A stretch of DNA of 64,000 bases from Vigna angularis (GCF_016808095.1 NC_068980.1:14387388-14451387), one strand, 5' to 3'; positions 25,613 to 38,999 are shown, counted from the first letter of the stretch. Program-made: numbers and translations. The notes: a model not told the origin generated them from the sequence alone.

Positions 25613-27404
25613 CTTAATTCTTTAAAAGGTTGAAAAGTTCATCTTTAACATATTTTATACACCTAATCTTTCCAAGAAGGGTAAAGTCAGTTTTAAACCA
25701 ATTCATCCCTTTCTTGATTGAGATATACGGGCCTTTATTTCTAACATTCTTGTACATTGAACTAACACAAACATACCTAACTACATAACAAAAGAAGAAA
25801 ATATTACATCTTTCTATGAGGAAAACACATAACCCTTGAATAAATACAAATTTGAGAGTATTAATAAGCAAGAATAATAAGTATTGTTCACACTTATCAT
25901 AGATTCAAGCAATATTAGATACAATTAAGTTTTACATAAATATAATTTAATTTATTAAAAACATACTTACTGTTGCAAATAAGGTGTTAAGTAGAATTTT
26001 CTTTTTCCTTTTTAAAGGCCTTTAATAGGCACTTTTCACTTCTTTACCGTTATTCCTAACTCCTTGAATGATAATAGGATCAATAAATCCATATATGTAG
26101 TCATTCTTCCTCTCAATGCATGCACGATGTAAATACCTTAAACATTGAAAATGAATATTGTTAGAACAACCTATTGAATATATTCAAACTTTATAAAAGT
26201 AAAAATTTACTTATAACAACCAAAGTTGTAATACTGATATACATAAGATATCATTGTTAGAGAGAACTTCAAAAAATCCTTCTTATATATAAAAAAAATG
26301 GAGGCTAGATATCCGGTTTGTGACTTGAGAGACATTTAACTCTATAGGTGTCAGAAGATATTTGATGTTATTGCACCAAGTTCTTCTAGAATTTTTTGTT
26401 GTGGCGGCTGTGACAATTGTGGTGGTTATGACAATGATTCATTCACATCTTCCTCTCCTTGTGCTCCAACCTGGTATACATATTTAAAGACTTAAATAAT
26501 ATTAGTATACACTAATAAAAACATAAAAGAAAGTGTATAATTAAAACAACCAAGGACAATTACCTTCTTTGTAATTTTTTTTCCAATCTAACTGGCCAAA
26601 AGAAAAAAATGTGGTGGTAGTTTTGGCTCATTCAAACAATTAATACACATGCAATAAAATCTTGCATTATTATCTAGAACCAAAACCTCTACCTCTACCT
26701 TTAGGTGAAGCTAAGAAACAAAAAAACACACAGTCCACTTTGTAAATTCAACTCTACCACCAAACCACAACACAAACAATTAATCAATCTATTTGGTGTT
26801 TACACATCAAAATCAATGTTGTGTATTACTTACCTCTTTTATTTTGTCTCGTGAAAGGAAATTAGGTTCGCATACCCTTTTTTGAGGCCAGTGAGAACTG
26901 ACTAGGGTTCAAGGAGGTTATCTTTGAAATCAAAGTAGGGTCCTCCTCCTTATATTGTTTTGCATTCATCGTTAGAAAGGTCGAAGCAAGCTCAAGGAGG
27001 TCACATAGAGGAAAAGGGTCTCTTTTGTGCCCAATCCCTAATCCCAAACCAAAAATGAACCATAAAAATAATGGTGCGTCGTGAGTGATGAATGTGATCA
27101 ACAGTCTCACTGTTGTCAGTCTTATCAGAGTCTCATACGAAGTGGGGAGAAAGGTTATGTTTTAGTGTAGTAGCCTAGGTTAAGTTGTGTCTGCCATGTT
27201 GGTTGTGGTTAAATGAAGAAACAAAACATTTAAAAGTAAAATGGGTTGCGAGTTGGCTTGCCTTGTGGCTTGGCGAGCCAGGCAGGGTGGGTTGAGCGGG
27301 CTGATTGGCTCAGATATGCAACTCGACCCACCTTTTTCTTGGCAGACTAGTAGGTTGGCCCTTCAAGCCTAACTCGCTTTAAAATTTCTACTTCTAACAC
27401 ACCT
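25613..27404. other. Intergenic DNA, no gene supported
   Basis: The minus-strand ORF 26862-27110 has no recognised domain. 27236-27395 is GC-richer with GGCGAGCC and GGGTTGAGCGGG words of the kind seen in decayed DNA transposons. No ends could be paired. Confidence 0.35.
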
Positions 27405-28690
27405 CCATCATGATGAGGTATATACATCTTGAGTGCGAGACTAGACATTAATGAGTGGTCTAGTAGCAGTTTAATAGCAAGTAGAACAATAGATCCAACC
27501 AACAACAAACTTCAATAAGATAGATTCTAACTCATGACTTTGATACCATGTTAAGTCGTAATCACTATTTTTCTTATACAATCAATTAGTAAAAAGAGAA
27601 AATTTTTTAAAAGGCACACTTTTTATCAAGTAATCAATTCACCCCCCTCTTGGTTTTTGTCCGTCCATGAACATTTCACTGTGTATTTCTAACAAAGAAG
27701 TAGACTTTAAGTCTAACTTAACCTTACAAAATTCTTAAACATAGTAGTAGTTAGCTAACACGTGAAATAATAGATGTAACAAACAACAAACTTCAATAGA
27801 TAGACTCTAACTCATGGTTTTGATACCATGTTAAGAAGTATACTTTAAGCCTAATTCAATCTTACAAAATTGACTTGTAAGGTGGAGTTTGCATCCACTT
27901 ATTTATTATCAATTAATCTTATCATTAGTCGACGTGGAACTTTCAAACCTAAAAATATTTCTACATATGTTATTATTTAAAAATTGTTTTTAATTTTTGT
28001 GTAATACTTCAAATATTTTTTATTAATTAATAATAATTTTATGTTTTAATTATTAATGTTTATTCTATAAATTCCAAAACAAGCCATGTATTTATTTATA
28101 AAATAAATATAAATGATCATCTAATTATCCGTTAAAGAATATTTTTGAAGTAATAGATGGTTTTAACATTTTCTTTCAAGCGAAAATGGATTATGTATAA
28201 TTGTTTTTTGTCTTTTAATCTAAAATGTAATCAATGATTAATCTTCGTGATATTTAAATTAATTAAAAATTAACTTTAATTTCTCATAATGTCATATATA
28301 CTTAAATAAGTATGAAATTGTCTAATAATCATATAGTACCGTGTAGATAAAAATATATAAAGAAAAATATTAAAAAAATAATTAAAATACATTGATAATA
28401 TTAAGAAGTAAACTTTAAGCCAAATTCATTTTTACATAACCGACTTATATTATAAGATTTGCATTCACTTATATATTATAAATTTGTTTTATCTTTAACA
28501 CACTCCATTATGTCGAGTACATTTCGAATGTGAGACTAGACATTAATAAGAAATCTAATAACGAATGACATGATAGGTCAACAAACAACAAATTTTGCTA
28601 TGACAGATAAGATTTGTGGTTTAAATTAACTCTTGTTTGCAAAATAAGGTTTGTACCCACTTACATAGGGTAAACTTGTCTAATAATGTC
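27405..28690 (-). repeat. TRIM-like dispersed repeats, at least three copies
   Basis: Three related blocks (27410-27560, 27700-27955, 28402-28690) share 'gaagtanactttaagcc', 'gagactagacattaat' and 'caacaaacaacaaa'. On the minus strand, TGGTATCAAAG (from about 27550) and TGGTATCAAAAC (from about 27827) follow '..TTAACA', resembling an LTR end plus a tRNA-Met primer site. The copies lie head to tail, either as separate insertions or as a rearranged element. No coding sequence. Confidence 0.5.
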
Positions 28691-30041
28691 ATTATTTTGG
28701 CTATTTATTTTCTTTTTACAAAATTGTAAAAACAAAAACAAGTGTCACTTTTTATACAATAATACACAATAACAATTGTTTTGAAATTTATACAATACTT
28801 TAATTAGTTGATTATGTAACAATTAAAATTCATAAATAAATATGTTACTATGTAAATGCATGACTTGAAAGAGTAATTGATGACAGATAGTACCTAACTG
28901 CGAAGATAAGTCTAAATTGTTGCTTTGAAAAACCATTTTTTAGATAAGAAAATGATGAAAATGGTTAAAGTATAATTAATCTGCATGAAATCACATTGTC
29001 GGCAGCGCTAGTGACCTATATGCCAACTACACATATTCATGCAGTAATTATGTTTATCATAATAATTGCATTCCTAATTATAGTTTTCATACTGTTTTTA
29101 AGGAAACATTAGTGAGGCTAATGCCCCACAAATTATACTATTTGAATGTTATATATTCTGTTCATAAATTATCCATGTTAATTATTTAAAGAATATTTTT
29201 TACTAATAAATGTACACGTTAGTTTTTCTAATTAAAACAAAATTAGTGCATTTTTAGTAAAAATTTTAAAAAATCATATAACTTTATATTTGAACAGAGT
29301 TTTTTCATAAAAAGTTTAAGGAAACAAGAATGAGAAGAAATTAATTTTTTTATGTGTAAACTAATTAAAGAAGTTATATTTCTTATAGATTTAAAAAAAA
29401 TAACTTGTATATATATATAACTTAATTTATAGAGAGGTGTACTATTTATTTATATATTTTTCTCCTCTGATAAATACGTTTGGCTAAACATGAGATGAAC
29501 TGTTTTAAAACATAAACTAGAAAAGTGCAATTAAAATATGTTTTTTTTTATGTTTGAACTGAATACTGTTTTTAGCGACTTGATGAGGAAGAATATTGTG
29601 AAAAAGAAAAGCAAAGAAACACAATTAAAAACAGTGCTGGTCCAAAAATGAATGCATATATTTGTAGAAGTGCGTGTTTTTCACTCTTTGACTTGATTAA
29701 TCGCATAAGTTTTGCGTTTCAATGTACTTCCATATTTTGACCTGAAGCAAAATGAAGGAACATAAAAGCTGGTCCACCTAACAATTATGACCACTAAAAG
29801 CTATTTCTTTTGGGTAAATTTTGTTATAAATAATTTTGCAACATGAAATTAAAAAATAATAATTTACACAGAAATTAAAATATAAATTTTTAAAAAATAA
29901 AATGAGAAAATTTTACAAATTAGTTAATACAATATTAATTTCAACTTTTGAAGAGTTTGTTTTATTGTTTTTTTGAAAGTGCTTGTAGAAAGTATTGACC
30001 TATAGCTTGGTTTACAAAATCACTTACTATAAAGTGCTGGA

Positions 30042-30047
<6 letters not shown>
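28691..30047. other. AT-rich intergenic DNA, nothing recognised
   Basis: No supported feature. Confidence 0.5.

Positions 30048-30109
<62 letters not shown>
30048..30109. repeat. (AT)n microsatellite
   Basis: About 31 AT units with one GT interruption. Confidence 0.95.
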
Positions 30110-31794
30110 CATGAAGTTTGAAATGTGAAAGTTATGATACATGTTTAGAGACGAAAATTAAATATTTTCTTCATATCTTAATTGAAGAAGTATGTTTTTA
30201 ATTAAATTTTTATTAAAAAAATTATTTTATTTAGTGTTTAATACTTTCTTTAAATTTTAATTTAAGTATTTATTTATTTTATTATTAATGAATTGACATA
30301 ATCATTATTTTTTTTATCTTAGCTTATTTATTAATTTATTTTTCAATTTATTAGTTAACTTGTTCTTTTCCTTTAAAAAAATTATATAAGTTGAAGATAA
30401 AAAGAATGAAAATAATATTTATAATATTTTGTTAATGGATAAAATTAAAAAATATCATATTTAAATAAAAAATATTTTGAACATTTAATAAAATAAATTA
30501 TTTTAATAAAAAATAATTTATTAAATATTTAAAATTTAATTAAGTTTTAAATTATAAAATTTATTATTTTTTTATAATCACATCAATTATCCTAGTTATC
30601 TCTTTTTAGTTTATTTTAACAGAAAAACATTATATTATGTTACTTACCTAGCTAGGTATTATGAAAACTCCTATTCTATCTAATGAACTAATCAATAGTT
30701 GGTCAAACTTTTAACTAAAAACAAGTTAAAGTATTTTTTAGGTCAACACTGTGGTAAATGTTCTTTTTCTAAGGTCATGCTCATGCATGTGCATCACAGA
30801 AATTGGAACCAACTCGTGAAAATTAGAGGCAATGCATTATTTTTCTCTCATTCTTTTGGAACCCAAATTCAGGAATTTTTAGGTTCAATGGGTTTTTTTT
30901 TTTATTAAGTAATAGATTATGGTTGAAAATAACCTTTTATAATAATTTAAATTATGTATGATAAATTGAAATTATACTTTTACATTTCAATATAAATATG
31001 ATTAAAGGTAGTAAGCCAATTTAGTATTAATGAAACAGTAATTACTACTACCAATAACATGATAATAGAAAAATATAAGGAGTTTTTCAGAGAGATGATA
31101 TTTAAGTTATAATATTACTAATGGATAGGGGTAGATATAGATTGAAATTTTAAAGATCCAATTCAGATCAATATAGATCCAGATAATTAAATCAAATTTT
31201 GGATCTAAATTTATTTCTGGTGAAAAATTAGTTTGGATTTTTTTCTTTTTAAATATAGATTCAAATGCTTACTTAAATAGTAAAATTGATAAAATCATTA
31301 TTCTAAATTTTTAAAAGAATTATTTAAAGGATTAAATTGAAAAATAAATATGGATACCAAAAAAAGAATCTCCTTTGTATATACTACGGATATACAAATG
31401 ATGTTGCACTGTGTATTTGCATTTTTTAGTATCTATAATATATTATATCATGAATGACAAGTATATGCATTTTTTAAATATCTATAATATATTATATTAG
31501 AAGTTGATAATATTTATAATTTTATGACAATATTCAAGTCATACAAAATTTAAAGGTGAATAAGTAAATTTCTAAAATAATATAAATATTAAGAATTATA
31601 TATAGGTATAGATAAAGATGATAAATTCTTCTTCAAAACTCAGTTACAATTAATACGTAAAGAAAATGTTAAACTAAAATATAAATTTTAAATTATTATT
31701 TTAATGTTAAATATAAAAATAATTTAATGACTAATTTAAATTAATGTTAAGAATAAGTTTCCAGGAGAATATTCAAATGAAATAAAAAAAATTA
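30110..31794. other. AT-rich intergenic DNA
   Basis: The phrase 'tatctataatatattatat' occurs at about 31430 and about 31482. No gene supported; the ORF at 30699-30908 shows no domain. Confidence 0.45.
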
Positions 31795-32091
31795 CATTAT
31801 TACGTACATATTTTTTAAATATCTATAAATCATTTAAATTTCAAAAATAGTAATTAAAATAGTAGAATTAGGAAAACAAAAAGTGTATATAGTTATAGAT
31901 ATAATTATAGATAAAATAAATTTTAGTTATTAAAATAAAAAATATTATTGATAATATTGTGTAAATAATATTATGAGTAATTATTTGAATGCAAGAAGTT
32001 AGTTACTAAAATGATAAAATTGAAACAAAAGTATTATAAATAATTATTTAAATTTAAAAAAGTAGTAAAGAGAAGAAAAAAATCAAAGAGA

Positions 32092-34818
32092 TGTGACATC
32101 CCAAAATATATACCAATGTATATATGTAGAATGCATCGATTATAATAATAGAAAGTAGTTAAGAGTACACAATAGATAGGATTAAGGAGTATAGTTATCC
32201 AAGTCTAGCTGAGAAGTTTTAAAACTTACGTACAAGTTCATAATTCTCCAAAATACAGATCATGATAAAATGAAAGCTAGAAGTCTTTCAAAATAAATAG
32301 CTATTTAAATTAAGAGCTAGTAAAAATCCTAAGCACTAGGGACTGGGTCTTCCTCAACTTCCAAAGCTTGCTCCAAAGGTACATCATCACCTACTGCTCA
32401 CATCCAAAGGATTGGATGATCATCGCAAGGGGGAAAGCAAACACATGTAACACATACAAATGCAAGGGTGAGCTAGGTCTCAAACAATCATACAATTCAT
32501 TTTCAATCAATCTAGCATTTCCCAGAATATCCATACACACATAAACACCTTAGTCATCATAAACATAAGCATTTATTTCATAAAACTCATCAAGACAGCA
32601 TACTATCATGTTAAGACTCCTAGACACGTCCGGACTTGGAATGAATGTAGAGTTGGGGCGGGTTGTGCACTTGTGATGGCCCCTACTGCTTTGCAAAGCC
32701 ATTGCCGAGGGGTTCCACCCGACCATACACAAGGCTAGTACGTTACCGCGGAATAGACCTTCAGTGATAGCGCCTACCCTAGGACCTCCCACTACTCCCA
32801 CCACACGCGTCAATCCTCTCTAAGTGAGAATGAAAGACCGTTGGAGTGTTAGGGATAACCCCCCATATGGAAGCCTCTCACATTCATTCAATACACTAAC
32901 TGATCCCACCAAGAGATCTTAATTTCATATTCAATCCGACCACTTTAAATCACATGATATTCCTCTTAGATCAATAATGTACCTCATAAACCACTTTGAT
33001 TCATCAAACATAAAATTTCATAGTCATTCAAGTGCATTCTTACTATATTGTCTCATACCAAACCCATACACCATCATACAACATCAACCATGTCATAAAA
33101 ACAACTCATACATTACATACTTTCACAAAACCATCACTTATTAACACAAATTTCTTTAGGACTTTTAATTATCAATACTTAAGTAATTCAAACAGCTTGG
33201 AGACCCTCTCCAATGGCTCCGGAAGGGTCAAAAACCCCCAGAACGAACTAAAGAACGTCCAAAACGGACATCCGAAACTCCCAAAACATCAAAAACACCG
33301 AAAACACTCAATCTGCCACATAATTCGCACAGCGCACCACCCTTGGTGCGCTGAGCAAATTTCCCTGACGGGGAAGTGTTTTTCAGCTAAAATTTGCATA
33401 GCGCACCACCCTTGATGCGCTGGGCGAATTTTCCTGACAAAGGGACATCTAAAATTCGCATAGCGCACCAAGTTTGTGCGCTATGCTAAACTAAAAATTT
33501 TAATACATATTATCACACCTTAAACCCTCGCATAGCGCCCCAAATTCGTTATTCGAATTAATTTAGCCTTTTCTCAGGCAACCCCAGTAGCACGGCGCCC
33601 GGATTCGCTATGCGAATCACCAAACAGAGAGCAACCCTTTCTAGCCATTCGCACAGCGCACCAACTCGCTGTGCGAATGATCAAACAGAGAGCACCTCTC
33701 TATACGAGGACTCGCTATGCGAAAACATTCGCTTAGCGAGTCTGCATAATCTGCAGAGCGTAAGTTTTGGTAAATTATGCAACTCACACACCCCTTACCA
33801 TTTCTAATCATTTTTCCCAACTTCTAACACCTCTAATTTAGATTTTATACTTAATTAAACTTGTCTAGATGATCTAAAACCTTCCTACTACCATTCTAAA
33901 GTAATTACAACTCAAATTCAACTCTAAAACGTCAATTTCCACCACTTAGGGACCCAAATTCGATTCAACCATTTTTCACCTGTTTTGATCAGTTTGATGA
34001 CTCTAACAAGTCACAAATAACCTTTCTATATTGTCCCAACATACTACAAGAGCCCTAGACCCTTAACTCTCAAATTCACTATCCCACTTCCTCTCAAAGT
34101 GACCTAAGAACTATATAAGCTCCAAATTTCCTATCCAACCAAGGTTATACAGACTTCACACTTCACTCACTTCCAATTGATCAATTATAACCATTCCAAA
34201 CCCATCCAAATCAATTCCAAACATCACAACACAGTTTCATAACATATGAACAATACGTACCATTTCATACCCTCAAAACTTAACATATAATCCAAACAGC
34301 AGAATATTACAGATTTCATCACACATGCACACCATACAATAAAATCAAAGAATGTCCAGCTCCCCTTACCTTAAATTTCCAGCAGCTAAACTCAAGAGGA
34401 AATTCCAAAGGCACTCTAGGAAAATTGACAACACCTATATTTCACCAAATGGTGACAGAAATTAGTCTCTAAAATAAGCTTAGGGTTAAGATTTTGGGGA
34501 AAAATCACAAGTGAACTACATGCAGCAAAAATTTGTTACATGATCACAGTTCAAAAAGGGGAAAGTTACTTACCCTACAAAATCGCAAATGCAATCGGTG
34601 AAAATTGGAGTCCTTGATGCAAAGATCGCCTAGACGTCTGCGGAATGGGAATCCAGTGACTCAATGGAGGGGAAATCTAGGGAGAAGAATGAGTTTTGGA
34701 GAGGACAATGTTAGAGAGATGTTTGAAGGAGAGAAAATGAAATGTAAGTTTCTGAAAATGTCTTCAGAAACTGTTTTTAAGTTTTATTTATTTATTTATT
34801 TATTTAAAGGTTATTACA
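32092..34818. mobile_element. Solo LTR, 2.7 kb, gypsy chromovirus-like
   Basis: Ends TGTGACATCC and GGTTATTACA (TG...CA with inverted TGTRAYA-like tips). It is flanked by AGAGA (32087-32091) and AGAGG (34819-34823), a 5-bp duplication with one change. The sequence on both sides belongs to the same tandem repeat, which supports the boundaries. There is no internal region or second LTR, so it is solo. It is related to the fragment at 1-1370. Long LTRs are usual for Tekay/Del chromoviruses; the lineage is inferred. Confidence 0.7.
33318..33745. repeat. Cluster of short palindromes inside the solo LTR
   Basis: AGCGCACCA...TGGTGCGCT-type interrupted palindromes recur about five times (33336, 33399, 33460, 33650, 33715), separated by ttttcctgac or ccaaacagagagc. 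The first has a 9-bp perfect stem and a 4-nt loop. Confidence 0.75.
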
Positions 34819-35074
34819 AGAGGTGTATCTTCTTTATATATAGTTATAGATATAAATATTGTGTAATTAATATTATGAGTAATTATTTAAATTTGAGAAG
34901 GTAACTATTAAAATGATAAAAAAGTAAATAATTATTTCATAATAAGTAATTATTTGAATTGTAAAAGTAGTTACTAAAATGATAAAATTGTTTTTTATTA
35001 GGAATAATTATTTAAATTTAAAAAGTAGCAATTGAGAGAGGTAAAATTGGAAAAATAAAAGAAGACAAATCATC

Positions 35075-35078
<4 letters not shown>

Positions 35079-35118
<40 letters not shown>
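35079..35118. repeat. (AT)n microsatellite
   Basis: About 20 AT units at a tandem-unit junction. Confidence 0.95.
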
Positions 35119-35122
<4 letters not shown>

Positions 35123-35358
35123 TAGATATAAATATCGTGTAAATAATATTATGAGTAATTATTTAAATTTGAAAAAGTAGCTAATAAAATGATAAAAAAG
35201 AAAATATTTTTTTATAATGACTAATTATGTGAATTAAAACATGTAGTTACTGAAATGATAAAACTGAAAAATTATTTTCTATTATGAATAATTATTTAAA
35301 TTTAAAAAATAGTAATTAATATAGTAAAATTTAAAAAAACAAAAAAACACACTAAAAG

Positions 35359-35359
<1 letters not shown>

Positions 35360-35429
<70 letters not shown>
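35360..35429. repeat. (AT)n microsatellite
   Basis: About 35 AT units with one GT interruption. Confidence 0.95.
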
Positions 35430-35430
<1 letters not shown>

Positions 35431-35431
<1 letters not shown>

Positions 35432-36709
35432 CATATTTTATAATTTATCGTCAAATACCTAATAAAATATATCTAGTATATTGAACTTTGATCTAAAAAT
35501 ATTTAACAAACAATACACATTGTATAGGGGTGGTTTGATTTTAGAAAATTCAATCTAAATTCAAATATTTAATCATGTAAATACCAATATAATGTCCAAA
35601 CAAATTTAAATATTCACGTAATATCTCCTTTCAATTACAGAATTATTAAATTAAAACTAATTATTATGTTCAATTATATATAGCTATACCCTCAAACAGG
35701 ATTTACCATCACACATACATTATATCATTGGAAAAGAGCAAAATTGCATTTACAGGATCCAAATTGCAGTTCTTTTAATATCACCTGCCCATTCATTCTT
35801 AAAGCAATACTGAAAAGCAAAGCTGAGCCGGCTGCCAATTAAGATTGGAAATTTGGATTTTCCTGTTTTGAAAATCCATATAAACAAAGCGGAAATCTAA
35901 TCTGAAAAATGGACTAAAATGTGGATAAAATAAAAATCAAATTTAAGGGAATGGATCTTTAATGGAAAACAGAATTAGGAATTTTGAGAAAAAATTTACA
36001 AAAGAGATAAATACGAGTTTAATCTACATGAATTAATATTAATTTCAATTCAAAAATTTTAAGAAAATAAATTTATATGCTTGTTTGCTTATATAATACT
36101 CAACCTTCTTACATTTGTTCGTAATAATATTTATTTAAATTTTTCAATAAAATCAAATAAGGAACACTTCAGTATGAATTGGTTTACTAAATTTCAAATA
36201 TTCTAAAAGAAAGTCAAATTGTAATGATAATTCAAAGTTGAATAAAATTTAAAGTGTTGATTAATGAATAAATAGCCTACTTTCTAACCGAATAAAGATG
36301 TGAAATTTCTTTGTTCATGCACGCATGCATGTATGCCAGCTAGAGCTAGCTATAGCTTGTGCTGTTTATATGCAACCATGTTGATGAACATTTTTACCAA
36401 CAAACACTGTTTCATATTCATCTGAATCTGAATCGGTGAAGAGTTTATAGTAGGTGGAAATGGTGAATATATTCAAACTTTAAACCCTTTGGATGGTGTG
36501 TATGCCAGACTTATTTTAGTCGCAAAGCATCCATACATCGTGCAACATACTGTATAGTATAACATACATGTGTTAAACCAAAATTCTGCTTTCCAATTTG
36601 TTCATATAGGTAAGAAATATAACTAAATTTATATTATAAAAGTGATGCAATCTTAAGTTAAATTTAAAATTTATTTGTTTAATATCGGTAGGATAATTAT
36701 TACATATAA
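35431..36709. other. AT-rich intergenic DNA, nothing recognised
   Basis: Short palindromic words such as 'gcacgcatgcatgtatgc' and 'agctagagctagctatagct' near 36320-36355. No gene. Confidence 0.45.
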
Positions 36710-36712
36710 AGT

Positions 36713-38022
36713 CACTAGTAAAAAATGACGTTTTTAACTCGTACATTATGACTCGGTTTTTATTGAACCGAAACATATCAAAACACGGTGGCAGTCTTGT
36801 AAATTTAAAAGCATTATATGTCTCAGTTATTAAACAACCGGTGTCTAAAAGAAATACTGGCTCGGTTACCAGAGTGAACCGAGGCATAACCTTCACGTAG
36901 CAATGATACCGCATCGGTTGGCATAGAGCCCGAGGCATATTGGGCTGGACTTAAATCGAGAAAAAGCTAGGTAGCCAAATCATTTCCCCAAAACACCTTT
37001 CCTCTTTTCCGCCTCTGCTGTCTTCTCCTGTGCGATGTGCGATTGCGTCTCCTCCTCTTCTCATGCGATGTGCGACGACGGTGGACGCGGCGAGGCAGCA
37101 CCGACGGTGGACGCAACAGCGATGAGGACGCAACGACGACGAGGACGCAGCGGCGGCGAGGACGCAACGGCAACGAGGACGCAACGACGACGAGGACGCA
37201 ACGGCGACGAGGACGCAACGGTGACGGAGGGCAGATCTGGGCGCATGGAGGGGCGGAGGTCAGATCTGGGCACGCGGAGGGGCGGAGGGCAGATCTGTGA
37301 CGAGCAGAGAACCACCTGAGGGGACGGCGGAGGGGGAGCAGAGGAAGACAGTGACGGTGGCGAGGAGGGTGGGAACGACGGAGGATATGCTGGCAAGCTT
37401 CGTGGGGACGGCGGAGGGGGAGCAGAGGAAGTCAGTGATGGTGGATGCTGGCAAGCTTCGTGGGGGAGATGGTGGTGGTCGAAGATGCTTCTGTTGGGGG
37501 AAGAACAGAGAAACCCGTGTACGAAGAGGAAGAAATTTGATCTAAAACGCTTCAGCTTAAGTCCATCTTCATCTCTACTTCTGAGTCTCTGAGTTTCTGC
37601 TTCTGAGTTTCTTCTCATTGCTATTATCACTTTGGTTTTGTGGGTTATAATTTTGACAATGGTTGTTTATATGTATGAGCTCATTTGCTGCTTCTCTATA
37701 CAGATTTTTGACATTGATTATTGTAATACTGTGTCTTGATTCCTGTTATGGTTTTCTTGTTTGATTCTTGAGCTGAAATTGGAAAATGTTGAGTTTGTTT
37801 GGCATTAGATAATGAATGAACCGTGAACCCTCTGAAAAAAAAAACACACACGCTATTGCCTCGGTTATCTAATAACTGAGGCATATTCCTATTTCGTTTT
37901 ATCTCGGTCTGTAACCGAAGCATAAAACTTAACCTTTTTACCTCGCCCGCATATGCCTCGGTTGTAAAACCGATGCCTATAAACATATACAACCGGTGCC
38001 TTTACTCTTTATTGTACTAGTG
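36713..38022. mobile_element. Complete non-autonomous CACTA (En/Spm) element, 1,310 bp
   Basis: The left end CACTAGTAAAAAATGACG and the reverse complement of the right end, CACTAGTACAATAAAGAG, give a CACTA-type inverted repeat. AGT flanks both sides exactly (36710-36712, 38023-38025), the 3-bp duplication expected for this superfamily. Subterminal regions carry repeated, often inverted, CTCGGTT...AACCGA(G/A)GCAT motifs, the usual CACTA transposase-binding architecture. The interior (37020-37560) is GC-rich with a minisatellite and encodes no recognised transposase, so mobility would need a partner element. Confidence 0.9.
37105..37235. repeat. GC-rich minisatellite in the CACTA element
   Basis: About seven units of GAGGACGCAACG(G/A)CGACG-type sequence, 18 bp, open in several frames on both strands. 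The Arg-rich and Ser/Pro-rich ORFs here are by-products. Confidence 0.88.
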
Positions 38023-38430
38023 AGTAGTGCTTGTTTTGATATTTGAAACTTGTATGTGATAATTTTATCATTAAAAATGTATTTTGAAATTTATCAAAGC
38101 TTTATCAAAGTTAAAAAACATGAAAAGACAAGGTTATCTCCACACCATCATCCAACAAATATTGAAAAATAAGACAATATCTGAGAATGATTGCATAATA
38201 GTCAATTAAACAGAAAAAAATTCAATGACAAGTATTAAAGTATTCATTAAAGACAAACATCAAGGTCAAAAAATTAATGACCAAGAATTGAACAAAAAAC
38301 AACTCAATTTATTCTTATAGAAGATGACTTGTATAGAAGAAGATATGTTACACTTTTTCTAAAGTGTGTAACAAACAACCAGGCCAAACATAATGAATGA
38401 GTACAATGGCAACCAAGGTACTTCGTGCCA

Positions 38431-38970
38431 GATACTTATGGTTGACCATTCAAAAAGATTACTAGGATTTTTTTAAGAAGTGCAAGTAGTGTTAGCAGTA
38501 TGGCCCAAACATACACATGTTGACCACTAAACTACAAGTAATACGTTTGCCTTGACCTTTCTTTACGTGGGAAATGAACATAGTAAGACCATTCCCACTT
38601 GCACAAGGGCAAAAGAATTTTTTACTTGTCAGAGTTGATTACTTTACAAAGTGATAAAAGTGAAACCTTTGGCCAGAATCTTAACGAAGCAAGTACACAC
38701 CTTTGTATGAAAAAATTTGATCAACTGATTCAACTTACCTCACATAATATTCACCAACAATGGAAAACAATTCATAGAAACTAAGTTAAAAAAGTTATAT
38801 GAAGATCTATGAATAAATCATGTCATTGGTTTGGTCAAACACTTGAAAACGAACAACCAAGCAGAAATGGAAAACAAGGTCATTTGGGCTAAGCTTAAGC
38901 GACAACTCGAGATTGCTAAAGGAAAGTGGGTGAAAGAATTACATGAAGTATTATGGGCATAACAGTGCAC
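38431..38970 (+). pseudogene. Dead Ty3/gypsy (Tat-like) integrase
   Basis: Reading + strand frames through several stops recovers an integrase core. The order is a Cys-containing segment, then TWEMNIVRPFPLAQ, FLLVRVDYFTK, NLPHIIFTNNGKQF, HLKTNNQAEMENKVI and GKWVKELHEVLWA. This is the Tat-group retroviral integrase order that normally ends in ...NVLWAYRTTP. Two of the three catalytic positions are changed: MDIVGP reads MNIVRP and SDNG reads TNNG, both Asp to Asn. The Glu of QAE(M)EN is retained. At least six in-frame stops are present. No reverse transcriptase was recognised upstream. Downstream lies an opposite-strand ORF remnant, as in Tat elements with an antisense gene. Confidence 0.78.
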
Positions 38971-38999
38971 TCCGCAAACAACCGATCATAAAAAAATTC

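Larger units (their letters stand above)
31795..35430. repeat. AT-rich tandem repeat (about 250-290 bp unit) split by a solo LTR
   Basis: Recurring blocks in fixed order: 'agttatagatataaatat', 'gtgtaaataatattatgag', 'taattatttaaatttgaaaa', 'gttactaaaatgataaaa', then (AT)n. Copies lie at 31880-32091, 34830-35118 and 35120-35429. The 32092-34818 LTR interrupts the first. Confidence 0.7.

Noticed and set aside
36951..37630. Several overlapping Arg- or Ser/Pro-rich ORFs up to 189 codons
   Set aside because: GC-rich minisatellite interior of the CACTA element. Open on both strands, no domain.
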